DNA of 64,000 nucleotides from Megalonaias nervosa (taxonomy: Eukaryota > Mollusca > Bivalvia > Unionida > Unionidae), in contig JAECUM010001915.1 of assembly GCA_016617855.1 (NCBI GenBank), positions 1 through 64,000 of the forward strand, read 5' to 3'. The number at the start of each line of letters is the position of its first letter. Position 1 is the first letter of the stretch. Shown in pieces: positions 1 through 10,866 of this stretch. The notes below the pieces were generated by a model. It was not told the DNA's origin, did not search any database, and saw only the letters and a program-made list of their open reading frames with translations. Made by a program: the position numbers and the translations under genes.

Positions 1-51
1 AATCTGTCAATTAACTTGTATTGTACAGCAAGTTGTTTGTATATTGACCTT

Positions 52-56
<5 letters not shown>

Positions 57-88
<32 letters not shown>
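57..88. repeat. (TA)n microsatellite
   Basis: A pure TA dinucleotide run at the start of the window. No gene is associated with it. Confidence 0.9.
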
Positions 89-89
<1 letters not shown>

Positions 90-92
<3 letters not shown>

Positions 93-1900
93 CACAAAGA
101 ACGAGACTGATGAACTTAGAAAATGCAAACAGCAGATCAAATGTTTTGCCAATTATGCCATCATTTTTTTAAAATGCCATGAAAACAGAATTTATGCTAC
201 AAATCCACAGACCTGAAATCTCTTCCTTTTGTTAAAAATATACAATTTACAGGTGTGGCCTGCCAGAAATATGCTAAGATGCCTTTTCAGAATTGATACG
301 AAGTTAATTTGCAAATTAAAGATCTGCTAGAAATACTGTGTGACTTGGTTTGTTTTATAAGTTACTGTACCCATCAAAGGTTGAAAGAAAGCTACCTTCA
401 CTTTTCACATTTCCTGGGACAATTATTTGTACGGTACGGTCAAAGAAGTCACTGTTGCTTTAGTCTGTCTTGCTATTTTATTAAAATAGTGAAAACAGTT
501 GATAAAGGATTCTTCAGTCACAACAGATTTGTCCTTTATGCAGAGGTGTCAAAATATAGAGGTTAAAAATTTTAAAGAACGCGAGGAAAGGGACCAGTAA
601 ATGTTAATGCTTTTCAGTAACAGGCGTTATTTATATGAAAATGGTTGTCAAGTCCAGCTTTGCTGCATTTTAAAATGGCTTTGATTACTGTTTGTATTTA
701 TCAAGCTGTTGCCATCACAATTTGTATCAAGCAGGTTATGAATTAAGGGAATGTGATGCAGTGCATAAGATCATGTCTACAAGTAACCCATGCAGACAGT
801 GTCTTAATTCCAATTGAGAAACTCTGAAACATGACAGCTAAGTTTCAATACGTTGATGACCATTTTCATTATTATCGTATCACAAACATACATAGAGTGT
901 ACAGTATAGTTTAATGTAAGTTTCACACCCAGTGTTGCTCTGTTTGTCATTCCATAAATGACATCAGTTCTGTTTATAGCAACAAGGTGAATTCTTAACC
1001 TGCACTAAATTATTTATATTGGGGTCTATACCCTCCTAAATAGCAGCTAAAATCAGGAGTTACGTCTTAATTCGATATGATTAACATCAAGACATCCGAC
1101 ATAATAGAGATATTACGAGCTTCAACAAAAGTTCAAGCTCAGGTGCCCCATGGAATTCCCAGTCCACTTATGTTTAGTACTCCATTTCATAAAGGATGAG
1201 TCATCATTTGTGATGATAACATACCAAATGAAGTTTGTCACTTTCATCAGTAAATGAGTGAATCAAACAGGTCCACAAAACATGACTCCACATTGGTGCT
1301 TGTCAGATCAACTTATGGATAAGTAGATCTTGATCTTAATTAGATTGTTTCTTAATTAGTCTTTATAAATAAAAGATGCACTTATCTCAATGGAGCAAAT
1401 ACATGTAGATGTTTATCAGGGGAGGTAATCATTTCGAAGTTGTAGTTTATTGCAATAACAAAGCTGCATCTACAGTACAACACAGTGTTTATTAACTGTA
1501 CCCATCCAAACTTGCCTGAAATGTACTAGGATTTAAAATACTGACCAGTTTGAATAATCTAAAAGGTTTGGTTGACAGCTGCTAATTCTTTTAAAGGGAT
1601 ATTTTTGAGTAAGTTCTTACAATGCCACAAGTTGAGTGATTATCATAAGAAACCATTGACATGTCTTTTGATTGGCTATGTAAGTTGTATCAGTGAAGCA
1701 CAAGAATTGATCAGAAAAATATAGAACAGATGCAGTTTCTTCTAAACAAAGTTTATAAAGCTTTGCCCATCTATATGAAAATGTCCCATTTAGCATATGA
1801 CATTTTTAAGTTAGTGAGATCATGCACAGGCTTTGTGATCTTTTTCTACATCATACATGTAAATGTAGCGGCAAAATGGCAGATGAGCCGATTTTTGGAT
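90..1900. other. Non-coding host DNA, nothing recognised
   Basis: AT-rich sequence with only short open frames that have no recognisable domain, such as 309-566. I see no splice-framed exon, RNA gene or clear repeat in it. Confidence 0.5.
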
Positions 1901-1960
1901 AGAATGATTATAAACATTATGAAAAATTGAGAAAATAATTTTACAGACACAAAAGTTGGC

Positions 1961-2329
1961 TTGTATGCTGTTTATGAATCTAAAGCACATGCTAATTCTG
2001 GAATCTGTATATGGATGAAACATTTTAGTGATGGTAGGGAGAATGTTAAAGATGATATAAGAAAAGAAAGACCACGTATCTCTTTAAAAAGAAATATCAT
2101 ATCAGTGGCAGTATTTGTTAAGAAAGAAATATGTGACACTGTCACAGATAATTTTGACAAAGAAATAAGATCTTTACATGTCATAAAACATGGATACACT
2201 ATATTGAATGTGAGAGTTAAAGACATCAGGGTGTGGAAGCACTTGAGTTTGCCATGGTCTATAAAGGAATTATCTTTACAAATCTGCATAGAAGTTGTAT
2301 GCATATGTTCTTCAACACACAAGGATTAA
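1961..2329 (+). pseudogene. Mariner/Tc1-type transposase N-terminal (HTH) relic
   Basis: An open frame of 122 codons. Its first third resembles the helix-turn-helix region of mariner transposases and GVQW-type derived proteins: an aromatic-Met-Lys-His-Phe segment followed by DGRENVKDD and a Glu-Arg-Pro-Arg-Ile-Ser stretch, matching the family pattern FkdGRe.veDd.RsGRPs. The part downstream of that is only loosely similar. No DDE catalytic domain follows and there is no good upstream start, so this is read as a decayed fragment of a DNA transposon. A chance resemblance cannot be excluded. Confidence 0.4.
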
Positions 2330-3490
2330 TTTTAAACCACATGGTAGCAGAAGAGAACACCATAGTGAACGGGACAATACTAAGCCATAATAATCAGATA
2401 TTATTTATGTGAGGTAATTTGCAACATTAGTGTCCAGTCATGCCGAGGAATGACTTCATTTTGATTCCAGGATAATTGCCCCTCCCCACACACACATGTT
2501 TGTAATGCAGACTGACAAGAAACTTTGACATTCAATCTCTAATTAATCAACCATACAAACCAAAACTTAGCTTATTGCATCTACTGGCTTTTTCCAGACT
2601 TTAAAGATTTGGTATGGGGAAACCATTAGGAAGGAACTAAGGGATGCAATCAGTAGGTCACTATGAATGCTGTCACATGGTGCTACTGCATGTATTCCAG
2701 ACATGGGTCACGGGATAGGATATGTCCATTAAGTTGAAGTAATTTTGGGAAGGACAACCAAAATTACTGTGAATTGTTAAGTCACCTTTTTATTTTACAG
2801 TGTTTAAAATATAACGTTTTGATCGACTCTCTTCAAGATGACAATTAGCACCCAAAACAATTGTCAGTAAAATTTAACATGCTTGTAGAGGTAAGAAAAT
2901 ACCTATCTGGTAAAGATTCCCTGGAGCATATATTTTAGAAATGGAGGTTAACTTGCAGTAACAACCTTGGGTCCCTTTTAGGTCATGTACAACTTGCTAT
3001 ACTACTGTGTGAGTAATGTTGATAGTTCAGATAGTTTCCAGCCAGGTTTTAAGCATTTATTAGAATGGACAAATGGTCAGAATGGAATGTAAGCATAAAC
3101 TCCTAATAGATATTGCAATGGTGCTTGTAACAGAGACCTTGCCCATAAATGCTTCAGGTGATTCAGGTTTAGTCGTACAAGATGGCCATCAAAATAGGTA
3201 TGATGCTGCGGATGAATCTATACTGTTTTGACCACCTAATCCAGTATAAACCAAGTTTTGGGAAGTTACCCAGTACTAGACTGGAACTGTGTACAAAGTA
3301 CTTTCAGTCACATAAATTGGCTAACCAGCTTGTTTATTCTAGTGGTATATTCATAAGGTTTAAATCCCACTCAAAACGTACTGTATATACTCGCTTAGAA
3401 GTTCAGTCCAAATGTCAACAATGCAAATCCTGATCTGCCATTACATAATGCATTAGCAAATCATGTCTTTAGTATTGTTGGAATAGTTTT
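2330..3490. other. Non-coding host DNA, nothing recognised
   Basis: No domain-bearing frame. The 83-codon frame at 3182-3433 has no recognisable motif. No RNA gene is seen. Confidence 0.5.
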
Positions 3491-3496
3491 TTTTTT

Positions 3497-3666
3497 GGTT
3501 TTGTTTGTTATTGATCTAGGTCACAGCCTTTAACCCCACGTGTCCTTGTCCTTATGTTGCACAAAAATGCAAAGTGTAATACACGAAAATTGCCAACAGG
3601 TACCCATGCAAGAGGATAGTCATGTGGGATAGAAGGCTGTGACTTAGATCAGTAACCAACAAAACC
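3497..3666. repeat. MITE-like imperfect hairpin (about 34-bp inverted arms)
   Basis: Arms at 3497-3530 and 3633-3666 are inverted complements over 34 bp with four mismatches; both contain the core GTCACAGCCTT or its complement. Shorter inner complementarity (CCCACGTG near 3535, CATGTGGG near 3621) extends the stem. The total is about 170 bp without coding capacity, as expected for a non-autonomous hairpin element. No target duplication was established. Confidence 0.5.
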
Positions 3667-4149
3667 GCTATTATAACACTACTATAAATACTCAAAAGCA
3701 TTACCATTGCTTTCATGAGTATTAAATGTATTGAAGTATTATCAATGCTTATACAAGTGTCAAATATACATGGATGCATTACCAATGATCAATGCTTGAG
3801 GAGTATTAAGCAACCAAGGATGCTTCATAATGAGATTGTAAGATATATTTCACTTGCAAGGTGGGTTTTCCAGCTTGTAAATATTACAAAATCAACCAAG
3901 ATCCTCTTGTATTTCCTCACATGTTTTCTTCTTCAAATATGTTACCCGATCATAATACCTTAGGCGAATAGGTAAAAGGTGGAGGGAGATACATCCTCTT
4001 ACCCCTGAGAGACCATTTCTGGTCCCCTAAGGTATTAGACAGCTTCTAGATAATGTCACTGGAGAAAAGACTCCATATGTCGAGAAGCTCCCTTGAAAGG
4101 AAAAAATTTTCCCTCACAAATCATGCGGAAGCTATGAAGTTATGTCCTT

Positions 4150-4809
4150 AAGCTGTCGAACGACCCTGGAATGTACCCTGTTACAATACCACTATAGGTC
4201 CCACCAGATCGATTTGAGCATTTTTAGGATGAAAGATGTCCGAAATAAAAGCTGGAGAAGTGGATTTTAAACTTATCCCTTGGCATGGATAATGTAAGTC
4301 AGAGAACAGTTTTGCTCAAACGTAACAATGTTTGAGCTGACTGCCCTAACTTTTGTGAGCTGCGATGCAAAGTAAATTCATTTGGTCTTGAGTTATTTTC
4401 CGATATGTGGGATCAATTACCCTCTTGATCAGAAAAAAAGTGTCTGTGCTGACATGTCGATCTTTCCTTCTGTGAGGGGTAAGAAGAGGCGTGATCTCTC
4501 TCGATGCAACAGTTCAGTCCTTCTTAAGTATCACGTCAGAGCTCTCAATGGGTCCTGTAGATGAACTTGAGATAAAGTGTCCAGAATTTCATTACAAAAG
4601 TCTTATTTCCCATGAATGGGAGCCTGTTCTTGACAATGAAAACAGAGGCCATCGTGAGCGATCCTGACTCATCTTGTCGGAACTGCACTTAGTTCGGGTC
4701 CACTAACGGAGCATGTATTTCGCTGTCTCTGCCTGCCATTCGCTAATGCAGTGGCGAAGCAGGTCTCATATGAGAGGTGAACCAATAAGCCTCCTTAGAG
4801 AGGTTCATG
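4150..4809 (-). pseudogene. DIRS-like tyrosine recombinase relic (left remnant of the interrupted retroelement)
   Basis: Read on the minus strand, this stretch carries scattered motifs of DIRS-type tyrosine recombinases. YLRRTE lies at about 4511-4530 and LFLPLTEGK at about 4463-4490, followed by DMSAQTLFF. A C-terminal VRAVSS plus an Ser-Leu-x-x-Ile-Ile segment lies at about 4270-4350. The frame is broken by stops. It ends at the Polinton target site at 4810. The matching RT/RNase H part lies beyond the right end of the Polinton, also on the minus strand, in the order expected for DIRS (RT, RNase H, then recombinase). I infer one retroelement split by the Polinton. Confidence 0.6.
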
Positions 4810-4815
4810 TGGTGT
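4810..4815. repeat. Target-site duplication, left copy (TGGTGT)
   Basis: TGGTGT directly precedes the left terminal inverted repeat and recurs at 21496-21501 at the right end. Six base pairs is the duplication length known for Polinton integrases. Because the element ends in ...CTGCT, the first T of the right copy overlaps the terminal base, so five bases are unambiguous and the sixth depends on where the end is drawn. Confidence 0.75.
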
Positions 4816-5230
4816 AGCAGCAGAGAGGGTGAACCCTACAACTTTGTTCCTGACCTTATTTTATAAAAATAAAGGTTCCTACGAAGATAGGAAAAATTTG
4901 CCTGATGGGGGGATACTCAAAAGGCTGAGATACAAGGTCAATAACGTCAAATTGAAACCTCTAACGAACCAAATAATTTGGACCATTTTTTAAAAGCGGG
5001 TTTTTTTTGTTTTTTGTGTGCAGAGAGGGTGAACCCTACAACTTTGTAGAGACCTTATTTATAAAAACTAAGGGTTCCTACGAAGCTGAAAAATACCGTC
5101 AATAACGTTTAAACCAAAAAATTCTCTAATTGGGCAAGATTATTTTTGACTCTTTTTCAAATTTTTATGCGATTTCATTTACTTGTCTGGTCACCCAATT
5201 TTTGTCGTCCACGCTCTGCTGCTATGAATT
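4816..5230 (+). repeat. Polinton 1 left terminal inverted repeat
   Basis: It starts AGCAGCAGAGAGGG and ends at the ATGAATT before the first gene. It is the inverted complement of 21081-21496 with a few mismatches and one net base of length difference. The block GCAGAGAGGGTGAACCCTAC occurs twice, at 4820 and at 5020, so the repeat contains two diverged modules of about 200 bp. Each module includes a CCTACGAAG and a CAATAACGT block. Confidence 0.93.
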
Positions 5231-5257
5231 AAACAACCAGTATAAATATTATCAATA

Positions 5258-6365
5258 ATGAATATTGGAGAACCACATTCAGCTAGATTAGCTCGAGAGC
5301 GACTAGAGGCAATTAGAAAATATTTACCTGTTCGTGATTTAGTTAAACAACAGTTACAATCTCGTCAAGAATCTCAGGTTGAATTTGAAGAGGATACAAA
5401 ACAATTATTTAAACCTATCACTGAGACCACTAAAGGTATTCTACCTGTGTTAGAGAAAACCGCTGAAGCAACTGGAAAAATAGCAGAAAGAACAAAACAG
5501 ACAAAAAGAATTTTACGTGGACTTCCAGCCGAAATAGCTGCTGCGATGCCAGTCCCGGAAATACCTGAGGATGAAGATCAGCCTGGAGGTGCTGAAGCAC
5601 CAGCCCCCGAAAAAAAGAGTCATGTACTAAGTACTGCTGAACTGATAAATGAGTTTGATGAAGATGTTGTTAAGGTAATTAATAACTTGAACCTAGATCA
5701 ACTAGCTGAGTTTGCTTTGGATGGTTTTAGTCGAAGAGATAAATTAATGAAACCTGAATACGCTAAAGATATTAGAAACCGTAAACAATGGCAAAAATAT
5801 TTATATCGCATACGTATGGATGTTGAACGAGTTAACGAGAATGATCCATTATATCAGGAATATGTTAGGAAAATTAATAATTTAATTCAATTAAGAAAAG
5901 AGGAGAGAGAACAAAGTAAAGAACAAAAGAAACAAAAACCTCCAAAACAACCAGAAAAAAAATAAAACCATTTGAGCAATCACTTCGTGATTATCCAGTA
6001 TTACCGAAACCAAAAACACCATCAAAACCAAGTAAAACAACACCACTGAAACCAAGTAAAACAACACCACCGAAACCAAGTGAAGAGGAAGAAGAAGAAT
6101 ATTGGCCGTCAGACACCTCTCCTGGCGCAACTGGAAGTGGATTTACTACTCATGGAAGTGGTCTTATTACTTGTCCCAATAATGTCCTTGCTGATGTTGA
6201 TCGATTAGAAATCCTCATTGGAGGAAAACGAGCTGGTAATAATTCTACAGAGATAATTAATGAAGCAGCTGATATTTGTAAACGATTATTTACAGGTGGA
6301 ATTATGGCTATTAATGTATATCGGTCTCTCATTAATGAAATCGCCGATGACTACTATAGTGACTA
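5258..6365 (+). pseudogene. Polinton coiled-coil / Lys-Pro-rich structural protein, frameshifted
   Basis: The first frame (5258-5965, 235 codons) has a charged, probably helical N-terminus, an acidic Pro-rich middle, a segment with FDEDVVKVINNLNLDQL, and a Lys/Gln-rich end. It stops at TAA just after an A8 run (5955-5962). From that run the -1 frame is open to TAA at 6363. It encodes Pro-Ser-Lys-Thr repeats, an acidic patch, and a C-terminal helical segment with DVDRLEILIGGKRAGN. The second frame has no start of its own, and its C-terminal pattern is familiar from other Polinton proteins, so I read one gene of about 369 codons broken or slipping at A8. Its role is unknown; position in the capsid block suggests a virion or assembly protein. 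The start is preceded by an AT-rich TATAAATATT element. Confidence 0.65.
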
Positions 6366-6410
6366 AGTCACTGGATTGAGTATGTAATTAAATACAGTTA
6401 TTATAATAAA

Positions 6411-6884
6411 ATGATCGTACATAGTACTCAACGTGGACCAACCATGGTCAGGGCGGTAAATTCTCGATTACCAGTATACAAAACAATCTACGGAGATGGA
6501 CTAGGTGATGTTGTTCAGGGTCTATTTAGAAGGATAGCCCCAAAAGCAATACCGATTGCAAAGCAACTATCAATGAAAGCTATTGATGTTGTTCGTGAAA
6601 AAGGTATTGGTGCTGTTGGCAATATTGCTAGTAAAGCATTCTCGGCGATCAAAGATAGACTAACACGATTAATACGCAGACCTGCGGTCCGACCTCAACC
6701 TGTAAAATTACCTAGCACTGAAGTAATGCCTGCAAATATTAGTAAAATAATAAATCAAGCTGCTAATCAAAAACTAGCAGAGTTGGCTGATGTACCAATG
6801 TCAGAAAAGGAAAAAAATATAACCGCTAGTCTGATAGCAGGAAGTGGTCTCACTTCTCGAAGTGGTCTACGTGTTAGACGATAG
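6411..6884 (+). CDS. Small basic Polinton capsid-block protein
   Basis: 157 residues, intact. The N-terminal part has a glycine-containing amphipathic segment (GDGLGDVVQGLFRRIAP, about residues 28-44), then Ala/Ile-rich helices, then Arg/Pro-rich sequence and a basic end. Small proteins with a GxGxx-x-GLFRxxxP segment sit directly before the major capsid gene in many Polintons. By position and composition it may be analogous to adenovirus minor core/cement proteins such as pVI, but I cannot show homology. An alternative start is the internal Met at residue 12. TATAATAAA sits immediately before the chosen ATG. It lies 15 bp upstream of the major capsid gene's likely true start. Confidence 0.65.
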   Translation: MIVHSTQRGPTMVRAVNSRLPVYKTIYGDGLGDVVQGLFRRIAPKAIPIAKQLSMKAIDVVREKGIGAVGNIASKAFSAIKDRLTRLIRRPAVRPQPVKLPSTEVMPANISKIINQAANQKLAELADVPMSEKEKNITASLIAGSGLTSRSGLRVRR

Positions 6885-6898
6885 CAAATATAATAAAG

Positions 6899-8282
6899 AT
6901 GTTTAAACGCATATCTGATCCAGCGTTCGACATGGATGCACCAGTACTCAAGGATGAGTCTGCGTGATTATCAATATTATTCTTATGACGCTCGAGTTCC
7001 AGATCAGCGTGGACGAATTGAACTACAGGTTCAAGATACAAGTAGATATTTCCTACCCGCTGAGGCATTTATTGAAGTAGAAGATGAAATTTTAAATAAC
7101 GTTGCTCCTGCAGCACCAGTAGCATATGGAGCCGATGTTAGGGTTGGTTTTGTTAATAATGGCATCATGGCGTTATTTGAAAGCGCTACGTACATGATTG
7201 ACGGAAAAAATATTGAATCTATTCAGAAAGACGTTGATGTTGCTACAACAATATTGGGTCTAGCACGATACAGCGACGATTATTCAAGATCTGCTGGTCC
7301 ATCAATGATGTTTGCAAAGGATACAACCAATTTTCCTGATCACAGAAACGTAACCATAGGTAATGTAAGAGCTGCAGGAGGAGCTGTTGATGGCCCCGCA
7401 GTATTATCAATGAATGAAAATTTCAACTTAGGATTTGCAACACGTCGAGCAATGTTACAAGGAAATAGAAGAACATTTTCATGTGCGATTCCACAGTCAC
7501 ATATCTTTGGATTCCGTAGAAATGTCAGAAAGGTTATTTTTGGAGCTAAACATACAGTTGTACTTGTACGAAAAGGCACTGACAATGATGCATTATGGAG
7601 ACCCGTTGGTGATCCTGGTAAAGTAGTATTAACCAAGCTTTCTTTATGGATGCCGGTGATGACTCCAACAATATCTGAAGAAGATCGGTTAATATCTTTT
7701 ATGAGTCAAGGTAGTAAATCAATGTTGTCATGGTTGACAACGACCACAGATGCTATCCAGGGTAATATTAATGGTTTATTTACATGGCAAATAGCTTCTC
7801 AGCAGGGTGTTTCTGCACCACAGCATATATTTATTGTGTTTCAAAGTAATACACGAGTAAATAGTCAAGAACATAGTGCAATGATATTTGACAAACTTGG
7901 TGTTTCTGAAATTTCATTAAGGATAAATGGACATCAAGAACCATCTGAGGATATATTACTGAATTTTGAAGATAATCATGTAGCACGTGCATATCATCGT
8001 CTTATGTCGTTTATGGAGCGTGATCAGATTATTGATACTGGTTTACAAATATCACAGTTAGATTTTACAACCTTATATCCGATTTATTACTTTTCGCTGG
8101 AACATTTAGATTTATACAGACAATCTGTTGTTGATATATATTTTCGAGCTCGCGTTAATAGAAACATTGTAGAAGTCCCTAATTATAGAGCAATAGCCGT
8201 TATACTCAGCGATAAGACGATGTTACTTGAAGGTGTTGGTGGACGAATGAGAGTCGTTGATGCTCCAGTAGAAAATATGTAA
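6899..8282 (+). pseudogene. Polinton major capsid protein (double jelly-roll type), 5' frameshift
   Basis: The long frame 6936-8282 (448 codons) fits the Polinton major capsid family: YYSYDARVPDQRG near the start, YFLPAEAFIEVE, a VGFVNNGIMALFES segment, an IDGKNIESI loop, and a C-terminal region rich in beta-type sequence. The N-terminal sequence typical of the family (a Phe-Lys-Arg...Asp-Glu-Ser leader) is encoded from ATG 6899, right after a TATAATAAAG motif, but in another frame that ends in TGA near 6965. A one-base change near 6950-6965 would explain this, so the gene probably begins at 6899. If not, a shorter protein from the Met at 6936 is possible. It would build the icosahedral shell together with the penton at 10829-12303. 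Confidence 0.8.
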
Positions 8283-8326
8283 CACATAATTAGATCACCT
8301 GATTTAAAATCAGGATAATAATTATA

Positions 8327-8850
8327 ATGTCATACAATCATGTGAGTGTTACCCTGACACCTGGTCAGATTAAAAGACTACAATCAGCATAAAAAATAAC
8401 TGTGGAATAAAAATATCGCTAAAGCGAGAACAGATGAGCGGTTCAAATAAATTATCGTTGACCGAGCGTCAATTCAGAAACTTCAATGAAGCCAAAAAAT
8501 CAAATAAAGGTATAAAACTTAATCTTTCTGCGGGCGCCATCAAAGACATCGCTAAGACGGGTGGTATATTTCCACTTCTCGCAGCTATACCAGCTTTAAT
8601 AGCAGCGGCAGCCCCAGCTGTTGCAAAAGCAGCTGCATTAGGCGCTGTTGGAACTGCTGCTGGAATGGGATTAAAGAAAGCAACAGGAAAGGGAATCAAA
8701 AAAAAAGGGAAAAGGTCTCAGATTGCCAGGGACTCCACATTCATGGTACGGAAAAGGCCTAAGACTTCCTGGGACAGTTTACTGATATCACCTATGTCGA
8801 ATTTTGATTTACTCAATGCTGCTAAAAAACTAAAAATAAAAAAACTTTAG
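8327..8850 (+). pseudogene. Hydrophobic basic Polinton protein, 5' frameshift
   Basis: ATG 8327 follows ATAATTATA and encodes VSVTLTPGQIKRLQSA before a stop near 8388. The adjacent frame continues from there with CGIKISLKREQ into the open frame 8434-8850 (138 codons). That frame has a second, similar pattern (KLSLTERQ...KGIKLNLS), then a glycine/alanine-rich hydrophobic stretch at about residues 49-86, and a strongly basic tail. Tandem LT/KxQ...G...IKLS motifs followed by a GG-hydrophobic-basic region are a recurring small protein between Polinton capsid genes. The hydrophobic part suggests membrane interaction during entry or assembly, which is inference. One base appears missing near 8388-8391. 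The shorter version from 8434 is the fallback call. Confidence 0.6.
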
Positions 8851-8860
8851 AGGTGTTTTC

Positions 8861-9204
8861 ATGCGCGATCAATTACCTAAAATCGCTAGCGATTTAGAAA
8901 CTGGTATTATCAATCTCGATAAAAACTCTGGACCAGCACCCATTGGGTTGGATATGCAATTGATCCACGTGGAACTATTTACTTTGATTCATATGGATTA
9001 GCGCCACCAAAAGAATTTCTTCATTATGTCAGCAATAATACTACTCCAATCTGGTATTCAACGTTACCAACACAAACATTAACTGATCCACCAATATGTG
9101 GTCGTGAAGTACTTAATGTACTTGATGCTATATCAAAATCAACAAAACCACCTCATAAAGTCGTGCATGAATATACCACATTGTCACATTTAAACAGATA
9201 TTGA
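8861..9204 (+). pseudogene. Adenain-like cysteine protease, frameshifted
   Basis: The N-terminus reads from ATG 8861 (DLETGIINLDKNSGP). At about 8931-8941 the frame shifts, and the next frame runs HWVGYAIDPRGTIYFDSYG... to TGA at 9202. The His-Trp pair, the YFDSYG aspartate and a later Cys-Gly (CGREVLN) follow the His-Asp-Cys order of adenovirus protease and its Polinton relatives (clan CE), which mature capsid proteins. The total of about 115 codons is short compared with adenain (about 200), and the Gln-Cys context around the nucleophile is not canonical, so the catalytic cysteine is tentative. The break lies immediately before the catalytic histidine, so this copy should be inactive if the sequence is right. 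Confidence 0.75.
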
Positions 9205-9212
9205 TAAATATA

Positions 9213-10310
9213 ATGGTAGATATTTACGGAAGATCTGCTCGTGGTAAAGCTCAGCAGCAAGGTGATTTATCTAAATATGCAACTCTTGATCAACTCTGAA
9301 ATGAGATTGATGATTTATTAAATATTACAAGTGTGGATCAAAATGAAGTCGTTGTTTTTCAGGATAAACAAGGACGATTAAAGACAAGCAATATACAACT
9401 GCCAGATGTACTTATACGAATTCCTACCGCAGTTGCTGATAATATCGTTACTTTCACTGATCAAGGTAAAATACAAGATTCGGGTAAGTCAGTTAACGAT
9501 TATATCAAGAAAACTGGTGATGTATTTACTGGTGATATTATTATGTCAGGAAAAAAAATTACATACCTTGGAAATCCAACCGTAGATACAGACGCCGCAA
9601 CAAAAAAAATATGTCGACGATCAAGAATCTAAGTATGTGTTAGTCAACGGTGGTATAATGCGTGCATTTCTCAATATGAATAATAATGGTACTAATAATC
9701 TTAGAACACCAGAATCTGATTTTGACGCTGCAACGAAGAAATACGTAGACGATAGCAACATTCCTACGACAACTTCGCTAAAAACAATCAATGACGAAAT
9801 GACCACACTCAATGTTACTTTTACTAGACACGTGGAAACGTTTTTAAATTTTCGTAGAAACATAAACAAAACCATTAAAGAATTTTTTGGGGAACAACCA
9901 ACCGTTGACATAAAACTAGCCGACGTTAACATGAAACTCTATGATATTGTTAGTGGAATACCTAATATTGTTCAAAAACTAATCTGATTAAAATTCCACA
10001 CGGCCAAATTAAAAATATCGTGTACACAGTAGCATCAGGATCAACAACATGGACACCACAAAATAACATTATTAAATATACCGCAGAAGTAACTGGTGTT
10101 TATAGACTGTCTATTTTTAGCTCCGAAAAGATTATAATCGATACTATAGTATTTCCATGGGTTCGATCAATTAACATTGGAACTATATCGACAGTAATAA
10201 ATAAAGATGTTGAAGAAACATTTCTACTGAAAGTAGATGATAAAACAATAATCGCAGCGCCTTACTGGTGGTGTTTTGAATTTGTAGCTGAAACACAATT
10301 AGTCATTTAA
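9213..10310 (+). pseudogene. Fibre-like protein with phage tail-fibre type repeat, broken
   Basis: ATG 9213 follows GATAAATATA. Pieces in order: 9213-9296, an in-frame TGA at 9297, continuation through GDVFTGDIIMSGKKITYLG and NPTVDTDAATKK to about 9604, then a shift in an A8 run, then 9606-9987 with a second DFDAATKKYVDD, then another shift near 9975-9985 into a frame ending at 10310 with an aromatic-rich beta-type end. The pattern (hydrophobic)-GxxxMxGxxI-x-GLxxP-x-xDAAtKkYVD is well known from trimeric phage tail-fibre and short-fibre shafts. Its presence next to capsid genes suggests a trimeric receptor-binding spike, the counterpart of adenovirus fibre. That role is inferred. Two shifts and one stop make this copy a pseudogene. 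Confidence 0.65.
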
Positions 10311-10320
10311 TATAACAATA

Positions 10321-10866
10321 ATGGATCAACACCAAAGACCTCAGTCCTACATCGACGTTCAACGTTACAGATACAATCAAGTATATGAACGTCTGACTAA
10401 ACTAAAGGATTTTATTGATTGTTATAACATAAAAATAAAAAAATACAAAAGGCGTATAGTTGTCATCGATGTAGTTGTTTACTCGGTTTCTGCTGTTATT
10501 GCTGGAACAGGATTATTATTATCAACATTGACGATGACAGCACCTGCTGTTATAACCATCATTGTTTCAGCATCAACGACTATTGCTGGTGTTCTCGGTA
10601 TTATAGCTAAAAAGATAGGTACCTGTACAAATGCTAAATTGCACGATTATATGATTAAATTACATACAGTGACAGAGGCATGTTCTAAACTATCTTTGTA
10701 TATTTCTTCATGCGTTAGTGATGGTGAAATATCCGATACTGAATTTGCGATGATGATGAAAACCTATGATGATGCGTTTAAGGTGATCGCTAATGATTTT
10801 GACGAATTAAATAATAACGATAATAATAATGACAGACAGGGAATTACTTCAGCAGATCGTCACTAA
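10321..10866 (+). CDS. Two-helix membrane protein of the Polinton capsid block
   Basis: 181 residues, intact. A charged N-terminal helix (about 1-45) is followed by two hydrophobic segments at about residues 46-70 and 72-94, then a soluble helical domain containing ISDTEFAMMMKTYDD and an Asn/Asp-rich tail. Similar proteins, with two membrane spans and an ISDeEF motif, occur beside the penton gene in other Polintons; their function is unknown. The 3' end overlaps the penton gene start at 10829 by 38 bp in another frame, suggesting co-expression. AATATAACAATA precedes the ATG. Confidence 0.65.
   Translation: MDQHQRPQSYIDVQRYRYNQVYERLTKLKDFIDCYNIKIKKYKRRIVVIDVVVYSVSAVIAGTGLLLSTLTMTAPAVITIIVSASTTIAGVLGIIAKKIGTCTNAKLHDYMIKLHTVTEACSKLSLYISSCVSDGEISDTEFAMMMKTYDDAFKVIANDFDELNNNDNNNDRQGITSADRH

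Noticed and set aside
1972..2322. 116-codon minus-strand frame
   Set aside because: It is the opposite-strand shadow of the mariner-like frame, which has the better domain match.
7340..7636. Antisense 98-codon frame in the major capsid gene
   Set aside because: It is a shadow of the capsid coding frame.
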